Of a DNA stretch of 64,000 bases, positions 49,247 to 56,136 are shown piece by piece. The DNA is from Marinospirillum minutulum DSM 6287 (GTDB lineage Bacteria; Pseudomonadota; Gammaproteobacteria; Pseudomonadales; Halomonadaceae). The translations under genes and the position numbers were made by a program. Within the stretch, counting starts at the first letter, position 1, and the number at the start of each line of letters is the position of its first letter. Below the pieces are notes generated by a model, which was given only the letters and a program-made list of their open reading frames with translations, searched no databases and was not told the DNA's origin. The stretch lies in the NCBI RefSeq assembly GCF_000422325.1, contig NZ_KE383818.1, positions 245,245-309,244 on the forward strand, written 5' to 3'.

Positions 49247-49462
49247 ATGCCTGTAATTAAAGTCAAAGACAATGAGCCGTTTGACGTCGCACTGCGTCGT
49301 TTCAAGCGTTCTTGCGAAAAAGCTGGTGTTCTAGCTGATGTACGTCGTCGTGAATTTTACGAAAAGCCCACAGCTGAGCGCAAGCGCAAGAAAGCAGCAG
49401 CGGTCAAACGCCATCAGAAAAAACTTCAGCGTGAACAGCGTCGTTTTGAGCGGATGTATTAA
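49247..49462 (+). CDS. rpsU: 30S ribosomal protein S21
   Basis: S21 helps translation initiation on the 30S subunit. From the ATG at 49247 the protein is 71 residues, the exact family length, beginning [21 protein letters not shown] in pattern and ending with a strongly basic [15 protein letters not shown] tail. AAGGA lies 10 nt upstream. It opens the rpsU-dnaG-rpoD macromolecular synthesis operon. No gatB/yqeY gene intervenes. Confidence 0.98.
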   Translation: MPVIKVKDNEPFDVALRRFKRSCEKAGVLADVRRREFYEKPTAERKRKKAAAVKRHQKKLQREQRRFERMY

Positions 49463-49518
49463 TACACCGTTAAAAATCGCTAAGTAATGACGGAGTTGTC
49501 TTGACCAAGGCATCCCCT

Positions 49519-49556
49519 AAACGAGTCTTAAATTATTTGATTTAAGGCTCGTTTTT
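49519..49556 (+). terminator. terminator/attenuator between rpsU and dnaG
   Basis: A 14-bp stem with one G-T pair (49519-49532 with 49541-49554) and an 8-nt loop ends in five T residues. It corresponds in position to the partial terminator known in the E. coli rpsU-dnaG gap, which lowers DnaG expression relative to S21. Confidence 0.85.
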
Positions 49557-49600
49557 AGTTTTAGTAGAAGTTGAAGCCAAGTTGTTAACTTGAGGTGCTA

Positions 49601-51412
49601 ATGAGCGGTCGCATCCCCCAGGCATTTATAGATGACCTAATTGCCCGTAGCGATGTAGCGGATGTAGTGGGTGCGCGTATAACCCTTAAAAAAACCGGCA
49701 AAAACTACTCAGCACTTTGCCCTTTTCATAACGAAAAATCCCCCTCTTTTAGTATTAACCCAGACAAGCAGTTTTATTACTGTTTTGGTTGTGGTGCCAG
49801 TGGTAACGCACTTACTTTTTTAATGGAATACGACAACCTAGAATTTGTAGAGGCGGTTGAAGCTTTAGCTAGAAGCCAGGGCGTACAAGTGCCCCGTGAA
49901 GATTATCGTGGCAACAAAAAATCTAGCCAAGAGCACCAAGAACAGAAAAAACAAACGGACCTAAGCCTAAGTTGCATGGAGGCCGCGCAAAACTATTATC
50001 AACAAGTTATGCAGCAAGATGCAGGCAAGCTAGGGTTAGATTACTTTCGTAGCAAGCGCGGGCTAAGTAATGCGTTGTTAGAAAGCTATGCTTTAGGAGT
50101 AGCACCCGAAGGTTGGGAAGGTTTAAAAAAGCACCTAACCCAAGCAGGCTTTAGTGAAGCGTTACAAATTGAACTAGGTTTATTGGTAAAAAAAGAAGAC
50201 ACAGGTCGAGTTTATGACCGCTTTCGTAACCGTGTTGTTTTTCCTATTCGCAATAGTAAAGGCCATACGGTTGGCTTTGGTGGCCGCGTTTTAGATGATA
50301 GCAAGCCCAAATATTTAAATTCACCCGAAACGCCGCTTTTTCAAAAAAGCCAAGAACTGTATGGTTTGTATGAAGCTAGAAAACAACCCGGCAGATTAGA
50401 CAGACTGTTAGTAGTAGAAGGCTATATGGACGTAGTTGCCCTCGCCCAACAAGGTATTCATTGGGCAGTTGCTACCCTAGGCACAGCAGCGAGTGAAGAC
50501 CACTTAAAAAGAATTTTTCGCCTAGTTAATGAAGTGGTGTTTTGCTTTGATGGTGATGCAGCCGGTACGCAAGCAGCAGCACGCGCTATGCAAACCTTGT
50601 TGCCCCTTATAAATGATGGCCGCCACGCCCGTTTTTTATTTTTACCCGCAGGCGAAGACCCAGACACTCTAGTAAGAAAAGAAGGTGCAGGCTTATTTGA
50701 GCAGCGCGTAAATCAAGCCATGCCTCTAGCTGAATACCTAATTAGCTACCTACGCCAAGGCTTAGATTTAAACCTTTTAGATGATCAAACGCGCATGGCG
50801 CACGCTGCTAGGCCGCTTATTCAAAGCCTGGCAGATGGATTACTAAAACGTAGACTAATAACTCACCTAGAAGGTTTAACAGGTTTTAGTAGTGACGACT
50901 TGCAATCGCAGAACCAAGTGCCTAGGCAGCAGGTTTATCAGCCCTTAAAGCAAAGCACTAGCAAAGAAAACCCTAGCCGCACCTTGCCAGCAGAAGAAAA
51001 ACTACTACGCTTACTGATACGTTATCCAGATTTAGTAAACCAAGTGCCAGCAAGCCTTGAAATAGAAGCCCAGCGCAATGAATCGGCACAAGTTTTACAC
51101 AGCTTACTTGAATACCTGCGCAAGAGTCCGCATATAACAACACAAGTGCTCTTGGCTTATTGGTCAGGAACCAATGAAGGCGAAGCTTTTTTACAACGTG
51201 CCAGGCTAGCACTCGAATTAAACCGTGAAGCCGCAGCCGAAGAAATACTGGCGATTTCACACTATTTAATAAACCGTAAAACAGAAGAGCAGGTTGAAGC
51301 GCGTTATAGCGACTTACTGGGAAAGCCTGAAACAACCCAGTTACCAGCGGCAGAGATGCAAGAACTCTGGAAGCTAGTACAACAAAAGCATCTGAAATCA
51401 GAAGATAAATAG
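49601..51412 (+). CDS. dnaG: DNA primase
   Basis: DnaG lays RNA primers at the replication fork. The 603-residue protein has the CHC2 zinc ribbon (CPFHNEKSPSF ... YYCFGCGASG), the RNA-polymerase-like core, a TOPRIM domain (LLVVEGYMDVVALAQQGI and FCFDGDAAG) and the C-terminal DnaB-binding helical domain. The ATG at 49601 has GAGG 5 nt upstream; an in-frame GTG two codons earlier overlaps that site and is not used. Confidence 0.98.
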   Translation: MSGRIPQAFIDDLIARSDVADVVGARITLKKTGKNYSALCPFHNEKSPSFSINPDKQFYYCFGCGASGNALTFLMEYDNLEFVEAVEALARSQGVQVPREDYRGNKKSSQEHQEQKKQTDLSLSCMEAAQNYYQQVMQQDAGKLGLDYFRSKRGLSNALLESYALGVAPEGWEGLKKHLTQAGFSEALQIELGLLVKKEDTGRVYDRFRNRVVFPIRNSKGHTVGFGGRVLDDSKPKYLNSPETPLFQKSQELYGLYEARKQPGRLDRLLVVEGYMDVVALAQQGIHWAVATLGTAASEDHLKRIFRLVNEVVFCFDGDAAGTQAAARAMQTLLPLINDGRHARFLFLPAGEDPDTLVRKEGAGLFEQRVNQAMPLAEYLISYLRQGLDLNLLDDQTRMAHAARPLIQSLADGLLKRRLITHLEGLTGFSSDDLQSQNQVPRQQVYQPLKQSTSKENPSRTLPAEEKLLRLLIRYPDLVNQVPASLEIEAQRNESAQVLHSLLEYLRKSPHITTQVLLAYWSGTNEGEAFLQRARLALELNREAAAEEILAISHYLINRKTEEQVEARYSDLLGKPETTQLPAAEMQELWKLVQQKHLKSEDK

Positions 51413-51421
51413 ACGGTCGAA

Positions 51422-51444
51422 CGCGAAACTGCTATAATTTCGCG
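51422..51444. promoter_or_regulatory. palindrome overlapping a TATAAT in the dnaG-rpoD gap
   Basis: CGCGAAA (51422-51428) and TTTCGCG (51438-51444) form a perfect 7-bp inverted repeat whose loop and arm contain TATAAT (51433-51438). It could be a promoter with an operator, or an RNA hairpin. No good -35 was found. Confidence 0.4.
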
Positions 51445-51454
51445 CCTAACTTAA

Positions 51455-51486
51455 GGGCAGGCTGTAATTCAATGGTCTGCCTTTTT
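51455..51486 (+). terminator. possible terminator upstream of rpoD
   Basis: GGCAG (51456-51460) pairs with CTGCC (51477-51481) and is followed by five T residues. The stem is short and the loop long, so termination is likely partial. Confidence 0.45.
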
Positions 51487-51523
51487 ATATCCATATTTCT
51501 TGCACAGCTGAGATAGGGGTTCT

Positions 51524-53383
51524 ATGTCCGGGAAAGCGCAGCAGCAATCTCGATTGAAAGAATTGATCGCCCGTGGTAAAGAGCAGGGTTACCTGACTTA
51601 CACGGAAGTTAATGATCATTTGCCGGAAGAAATTTCTGATCCGGATCAAGTCGAAGATATAATTCGTATGATCAACGATATGGGTATTCCTGTTAGTGAG
51701 GAAGCCCCGGACATGGAAACTTTGCTCATGACCGACGGTGATTCAATCGACGAGTCAGCAGCAGAAGAAGCCGTGGCCGCCTTAGCCGCTGTAGAAGGTG
51801 ATGCAGGTCGCACCACCGACCCAGTACGCATGTACATGCGTGAGATGGGCGCAGTAGAGCTACTAACCCGCGAAGGTGAGATAGTCATAGCCAAACGAAT
51901 CGAAGAAGGTATTCGTGAAGTTATGCATGCTCTTGCTTACGTGCCAGGTACAGTTGAAAGCATTCTAGAAGCCTATGATGTGGTTGCCGCTGCCGAAAAC
52001 GGCCGCCTAACCGATGTTTTTGCAGGCTTTATTGATCCAGTTGATGATATTCCACCACCAGGGCCAGCTCCCACCCCAGCTATAAAACCTAAAGCCGTTG
52101 TTAAAGATGATGACGACGAAGAGGAAGAAGTAGAAGAGGGCGAGGAAGAAGAGGAAGAAGCAACGGTTAGTGGTCCAGACCCTGAAGAATCACGTATTCG
52201 TTTTGGTGCACTGCGCGATCAACTCGTTAAAGCACGTAAAGCAATCGACAAACACGGCTTTTCTCATGCTAAAGCACAAGCAGAACTTAACCTGCTAGGT
52301 GAGCACTTTGCACCCTTCAAGCTAGCTAACAAACACTATGAGCGTGTGGTTAGTAATGCGCGTGGAGCCGTTGCCGACATACGTGACCAAGAACGCCAAA
52401 TTATGCGTTTTTGCGTAGGCAAAGCAAAAATGCCCCGTGCAGATTTTATTGCCACTTTTCCAGGCAATGAAACCAACAGCCAGTGGGTAGATGATGTTAT
52501 TGCTAAAGATGACGCTATAGGTAAAAAAGTGCGCTCTTACAGCTTAGATATTAAGCGCTGTCAGCGACGTATCAAAGCACACGAAGAAGCCTTTAACCTG
52601 AGCGTTGCAGAATTAAAAGAAATTAACCGCCGCTTATCTATTGGTGAAGCAAAAAGCCGCCGCGCCAAAAAAGAAATGGTTGAAGCCAACCTGCGCTTGG
52701 TTATTTCTATTGCTAAAAAGTACACCAACCGTGGCTTACAATTCTTAGACCTTATTCAAGAAGGCAACATTGGCCTAATGAAAGCGGTAGATAAGTTTGA
52801 ATTCCGCCGTGGTTATAAGTTCTCTACCTATGCAACCTGGTGGATACGTCAGGCCATTACCCGCTCTATAGCAGATCAGGCGCGTACTATTCGTATTCCT
52901 GTACACATGATTGAAACCATTAACAAAATCAACCGTGTACAACGCCAAATGCTGCAAGAAATGGGTCGTGAGCCAACGCCAGAAGAGTTGGGTGAACGCC
53001 TTGAAATGCCAGAAGATAAGGTACGTAAAGTACTAAAAATCGCCAAAGAGCCCATTTCGATGGAAACGCCCATAGGTGATGATGAAGATTCACATCTAGG
53101 TGACTTTATCGAGGATACTAACCAAGAATCCCCGATAGATTCAGCAACGGAAGAAGGTTTGATAGAAGCCACTCGCTCGGTTCTTTCAGGCTTAACCGCA
53201 CGTGAATCTAAAGTACTGCGTATGCGTTTTGGTATTGATATGAACGCCGACCACACGCTAGAAGAAGTGGGTAAGCAGTTTGATGTAACCCGTGAGCGTA
53301 TTCGTCAGATAGAAGCCAAGGCACTGCGTAAGCTGCGTCATCCTTCACGTTGTGACTCACTACGTTCATTCCTAGACGAGTAG
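51524..53383 (+). CDS. rpoD: RNA polymerase primary sigma factor RpoD
   Basis: RpoD directs RNA polymerase to housekeeping promoters. The 619-residue protein (E. coli 613) shows region 1.1 ([21 protein letters not shown]) and region 1.2 ([11 protein letters not shown]). A non-conserved insert with a very acidic run (Asp/Glu-rich around 195-215) follows. Region 2 has [19 protein letters not shown] and [12 protein letters not shown], and region 4 has [19 protein letters not shown]. It closes the rpsU-dnaG-rpoD operon and is followed by tRNA-Ile. Confidence 0.98.
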   Translation: MSGKAQQQSRLKELIARGKEQGYLTYTEVNDHLPEEISDPDQVEDIIRMINDMGIPVSEEAPDMETLLMTDGDSIDESAAEEAVAALAAVEGDAGRTTDPVRMYMREMGAVELLTREGEIVIAKRIEEGIREVMHALAYVPGTVESILEAYDVVAAAENGRLTDVFAGFIDPVDDIPPPGPAPTPAIKPKAVVKDDDDEEEEVEEGEEEEEEATVSGPDPEESRIRFGALRDQLVKARKAIDKHGFSHAKAQAELNLLGEHFAPFKLANKHYERVVSNARGAVADIRDQERQIMRFCVGKAKMPRADFIATFPGNETNSQWVDDVIAKDDAIGKKVRSYSLDIKRCQRRIKAHEEAFNLSVAELKEINRRLSIGEAKSRRAKKEMVEANLRLVISIAKKYTNRGLQFLDLIQEGNIGLMKAVDKFEFRRGYKFSTYATWWIRQAITRSIADQARTIRIPVHMIETINKINRVQRQMLQEMGREPTPEELGERLEMPEDKVRKVLKIAKEPISMETPIGDDEDSHLGDFIEDTNQESPIDSATEEGLIEATRSVLSGLTARESKVLRMRFGIDMNADHTLEEVGKQFDVTRERIRQIEAKALRKLRHPSRCDSLRSFLDE

Positions 53384-53417
53384 AAAAAGCGAATAGTAAA
53401 ATAATCATCAGAAGGTC

Positions 53418-53445
53418 TTGATTCATCAGGGCTTTCTGGTATTAT
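53418..53445 (+). promoter_or_regulatory. promoter of tRNA-Ile(CAT)
   Basis: TTGATT (53418-53423) and TATTAT (53440-53445) are separated by 16 bp, placing transcription start a few bases before the tRNA. Confidence 0.6.
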
Positions 53446-53458
53446 TCACACCGTTTTA

Positions 53459-53535
53459 GGGCCTTTAGCTCAGTTGGTTAGAGCGCGCGACTCATAATCG
53501 CTCGGTCGCTGGTTCGAGTCCAGCAAGGCCCACCA
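53459..53535 (+). tRNA. tRNA-Ile2 (CAT anticodon, lysidine-modified)
   Basis: A 77-nt cloverleaf with acceptor GGGCCTT/AAGGCCC, anticodon loop CTCATAA and an encoded CCA. The anticodon arm core GCGACTCATAATCGC matches E. coli ileX rather than elongator or initiator Met tRNA, so the C34 is expected to become lysidine and read AUA. The outermost anticodon-stem pair is C27-U43, a mismatch where E. coli has G-U. Confidence 0.88.
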
Positions 53536-53567
53536 TCTTCCAATCTAACCTAGTCTTAGTTAGTCTT

Positions 53568-53594
53568 AAAAGCCCCATACTCTGGGGCTTTTTT
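53568..53594 (+). terminator. intrinsic terminator after tRNA-Ile
   Basis: AAAAGCCCC (53568-53576) pairs with GGGGCTTTT (53584-53592) and runs into further T residues. Confidence 0.92.
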
Positions 53595-53633
53595 GTTTCT
53601 AGCCTATTCTTAACCGTTCAGAACAATCTATAC

Positions 53634-53697
53634 TTGTACCAGCAAAATGTTGGTATAAGTGTTGGTACATTGCTTTCTAAAAATGCTTGTACCAACA
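53634..53697. repeat. cluster of four TTGGTA(C/T)A-type repeats
   Basis: Within 64 bp the core TTGGTACA or its complement occurs four times: CTTGTACCA at 53634, TGTTGGTATAA at 53649, TGTTGGTACA at 53660-53669 and TGTACCAACA at 53688-53697. The two central copies are direct repeats 11 bp apart and the last two form a perfect 10-bp inverted pair. Such clusters just beyond a tRNA gene resemble integrase binding sites of tRNA-targeting elements; no integrase gene remains. Confidence 0.6.
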
Positions 53698-53747
53698 AAA
53701 GGAGGTTAAAGCGGCTCTTCGCATTTAAGGGTGTAGATAAAATATGA

Positions 53748-54077
53748 CTAACTAGAAAAGGAGTCGGGTTTCTTAGAGAATGTAAGTTCCAACACAGGTG
53801 CAAGAAGGCTATTCAGTAAGCCTGTGTTGTAAAGCTTTAGGCTTAAGTCGTTCAGGCTATTATGCTTGGGAACCTTTTCTGGGTGCTCTTTTTGGGCTTC
53901 AATACAATAGCGGCGGCTGTGTACCCAACACTGGGCATGAGTGATGTTTTTTTGTGCGGCAGCATAGCGTGCATAAGCGGCATAGCCATCACTAATAAGT
54001 GTGCCTGAGAACTGTGGCTCGTAAGTATTAAATAGCTCAGTCCATTGCTCATCACTTGCTCCTGAATAAAGAGGAGC
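53748..54077 (-). pseudogene. IS66-family transposase (TnpC) internal fragment
   Basis: The minus-strand frame from 54077 to the stop at 53748-53750 contains QWTELFNTYEPQFSGTLISD, DGYAAYARYAA and ITHAQCWVHSRR, then EAQKEHP. These are typical of the central catalytic region of IS66 transposases (the DGY.AY and HAQCW.H.RR blocks). A TAG precedes the frame, and both the N-terminal and the C-terminal parts of the protein (which should total about 500 residues) are missing, so this is a decayed relic. The last 30 or so residues after NSLND do not look like the family, suggesting a deletion junction there. Confidence 0.8.
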
Positions 54078-54123
54078 CTAGTTTAGTGATAGGAGACTGC
54101 GCTAAAAGGTGTGGTTGCTGTTA

Positions 54124-54130
54124 CGCTTAC
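54124..54130 (-). mobile_element. terminal end of IS66-like remnant A
   Basis: CGCTTAC on the plus strand is the complement of GTAAGCG, the usual outer end of IS66-family inverted repeats. It marks the boundary of the transposase relic at 53748-54077 and lies 15 bp from the abiEii stop codon. Confidence 0.6.
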
Positions 54131-54145
54131 TTTGTTATAAACGAA

Positions 54146-55099
54146 TTACTCGGCGTTTGCGTTAACAAGCCAATCATCAAGCACTTGCTTCAATTTATCT
54201 AATTGCTCTTGATGTTTTGCTTGATTCTTTTCCAATTTTTTAATGTTCTGCAACTTCCAACGAATCGCTGGCAAGTCTGCTGCATTAGGATAGTCAAACA
54301 ATGCCCAATCAGGTTGCCCTCTTTTGAATGACATTAGGAAGGCATGATCCCTTTCTGTGAAATGTTTTTGTAGCGCCATTAACATCATAGGCCTAACAGA
54401 GGTTAAGTCTTCGCATTCAACTTTTTCAAAAGTCATTCCATCAAATTCTGCCTGAAATTTCTCATTCAGAGGCTGCCAGTTTGGCGACATGACTTCATTA
54501 ATAGGCCGAGGATGACTTAGTGTATAGGTTAAAAAGCCCACTAAAATCTCTCTCGAAATCCCTTCACTGCCAAGTAACATACGCACATCAAATAAGTCGC
54601 GAGGATGTTGGCGATCCATTGCAGCACACAATTTCCCACCATACAGACCGGGAAGACTGACTACCTGAATCTCAGCATAACCAAACTCGTCTTCAAAAGA
54701 CTCTTGAACTGGCATTATCTCTGCACTATGCAATGTACCTCTGGCGACGGGCGACACTTCAATTTTGATTGTCGCAACGGGACTTGATACAACTATTCTC
54801 AGTTCATCAGTTTTATTATCCTGAAATGCCGCTTGGATATCTGGTTGAGTATTGATTCTGTCTGTAATGCGCTGCAATGCAGCCCTGACATTAATCAAAG
54901 CCTCATCTCTTGGTTCAAGTGGAAGATAAGCAAGATCAATATCTACAGATAACCGAGGAAAATCTCTCACAAATAAATTAATGGCGGTGCCACCTTTAAG
55001 TGCAAAAACCGTCTCTGTTGCTACCACAGGCAGCATTCTTATGAGCAAAGAAACCTGTTTGTAGTATGGGCTATCTTTATCCATTATGTTGTTCACCAT
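54146..55099 (-). CDS. abiEii: AbiEii/AbiGii-family nucleotidyltransferase toxin
   Basis: AbiEii is the toxin of type IV toxin-antitoxin systems that abort phage infection; characterised relatives transfer nucleotides (for example to tRNA ends). The 317-residue protein has the nucleotidyltransferase core FALKGGTAINLFVRDFPRLSVDIDL (GG...DxD, motif described over that span) and the conserved KLCAAMDRQHPRDLFDV block. The gene looks intact. It overlaps the antitoxin gene by 23 nt. Codon choice and low CTAG density differ from the flanking core genes, consistent with horizontal transfer. Confidence 0.88.
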   Translation of the reverse strand: MVNNIMDKDSPYYKQVSLLIRMLPVVATETVFALKGGTAINLFVRDFPRLSVDIDLAYLPLEPRDEALINVRAALQRITDRINTQPDIQAAFQDNKTDELRIVVSSPVATIKIEVSPVARGTLHSAEIMPVQESFEDEFGYAEIQVVSLPGLYGGKLCAAMDRQHPRDLFDVRMLLGSEGISREILVGFLTYTLSHPRPINEVMSPNWQPLNEKFQAEFDGMTFEKVECEDLTSVRPMMLMALQKHFTERDHAFLMSFKRGQPDWALFDYPNAADLPAIRWKLQNIKKLEKNQAKHQEQLDKLKQVLDDWLVNANAE

Positions 55100-55868
55100 T
55101 TTTGACGCTTAATATCTCTGGCACTGTGATTTGATATCGCCCATCAAAACGCCCTTTTTCGACAACCTGCCGCTTTCCTGCACCCAATTTAATTCTTGTT
55201 TCATCTATGCGATTGACCCACTGGTGATCGTAGTATCGCCCCAGAAATAGAAATATTCGGTTTGCCTGAACAGAGCAGCTTCGTTCAAGAATATCTTGTA
55301 CTTTTCTAGGGCTAAGATTGACTAAACCCTGAAATAATTCTGCGACATGCTCAAATGAAATCAGCTTCCCAATCGCGTCTACCACTTCATAGGCAGCAAG
55401 TTCTGCACAGCTGACAGTTAGTTCTTTCTCTTTAACCGTGATCCTTTTCAAGTCTTTATCGGGGTTCACTTCAAGCTTATGGTTTCCACAGTAAAACCAA
55501 TTCTGATAAGGGAATTCACGAAACCATTTCGGTAAAGACGACTTGTTTTTAACGCAAATCCAAACTTGCTCTTTGTTCAGCTGTAAATAGTGACTCAGTC
55601 CTTGGTGAGTTAAGCTGCTCAATCCAGCCAAATGAACTGAAACGCCCAATTGCACATCCAATGCTTGAATGGCATCAATCCAAGTTGGCTTTATATCGCC
55701 CTGCGCATTTGGACGATAGTAAACACCAGAACTAAGCTTCTTCAGCCAACCGTTCTGCGCGTACTTTTGAGCCAACGAGTAGCTCACGCCGTTTTCAGTC
55801 AGCCATTGCTGAAGTACTAGCGCACCAGGAGAAGTATGAGCAATAAGCCAGTTTATTTTAGATGACAT
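55077..55868 (-). CDS. abiEi: AbiEi-family type IV antitoxin / autorepressor
   Basis: AbiEi proteins repress their own operon through an N-terminal winged helix and antagonise the AbiEii toxin without direct binding. I use the ATG at 55868 (263 residues). The frame extends to an ATG at 55910, but that codon lies inside a palindrome likely to be the operator. The N-terminal wHTH reads VSYSLAQKYAQNGWLKKLSSGVYYRP, as expected for the family, and the C-terminal part (ELTVSCAELAAYEVVDAIGK) matches the AbiEi-type domain. It precedes and overlaps the toxin, the standard order. Confidence 0.85.
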   Translation of the reverse strand: MSSKINWLIAHTSPGALVLQQWLTENGVSYSLAQKYAQNGWLKKLSSGVYYRPNAQGDIKPTWIDAIQALDVQLGVSVHLAGLSSLTHQGLSHYLQLNKEQVWICVKNKSSLPKWFREFPYQNWFYCGNHKLEVNPDKDLKRITVKEKELTVSCAELAAYEVVDAIGKLISFEHVAELFQGLVNLSPRKVQDILERSCSVQANRIFLFLGRYYDHQWVNRIDETRIKLGAGKRQVVEKGRFDGRYQITVPEILSVKNGEQHNG

Positions 55869-55901
55869 TTTAACACCAAAAGTATGAATATCACGAGCAG
55901 T

Positions 55902-55919
55902 ATAAACCATATAGTTTAT
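55902..55919. promoter_or_regulatory. palindrome 1 upstream of abiEi (candidate operator)
   Basis: ATAAAC-CATATA-GTTTAT is an 18-bp inverted repeat with 8 of 9 pairs matching, 34 bp upstream of the chosen abiEi start. Confidence 0.6.
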
Positions 55920-55941
55920 TACGATAGGGATTTTAACACTT

Positions 55942-55959
55942 TAGGTATCAATATACCAA
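55942..55959. promoter_or_regulatory. palindrome 2 upstream of abiEi (candidate operator)
   Basis: GGTAT-CAAT-ATACC (55944-55957) is a second inverted repeat centred 40 bp, or about four helical turns, from palindrome 1. Paired inverted repeats are known to be bound by characterised AbiEi proteins. Confidence 0.45.
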
Positions 55960-56012
55960 ATACTGTAAACCAAGTTCATTAATGTGGCATCACTGAAATG
56001 AAAAGGTCTACA

Positions 56013-56136
56013 GTAAGCGCCCTTAAATCAGCACCCTTGCATAACGGCTACTTAGCTTAATCTAGTTCTACGTTCCATGGCAGCAGGGCTTCGAGCTTTT
56101 CTAATGTGTCAGCGACAGCTATGCGGTAGGGAAGCA
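56013..56136 (-). mobile_element. IS66-like remnant B: transposase C terminus and terminal repeat
   Basis: Reading the minus strand directly after the tex stop, the frame gives LPYRIAVADTLEKLEALLPWN then VELD and a stop, the C-terminal signature (LLPWN) of IS66 TnpC. About 50 bp later the sequence ends in GTAAGCG (56013-56019 on the plus strand), the IS66 outer terminus. The rest of the element is gone. It is in the same orientation as remnant A but cannot be the other half of it, because the C-terminal piece lies upstream of the central piece. Confidence 0.75.

Noticed and set aside
53459..53535. tRNA-Met as the identity of the CAT-anticodon tRNA
   Set aside because: The anticodon arm matches tRNA-Ile2 (ileX-type), not elongator Met, and it lacks initiator features.
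53618..53803. 61-codon minus-strand frame over the repeat cluster as a gene
   Set aside because: No recognisable motif, no ribosome-binding site, and it overlaps the repeats and the end of the IS66 relic.
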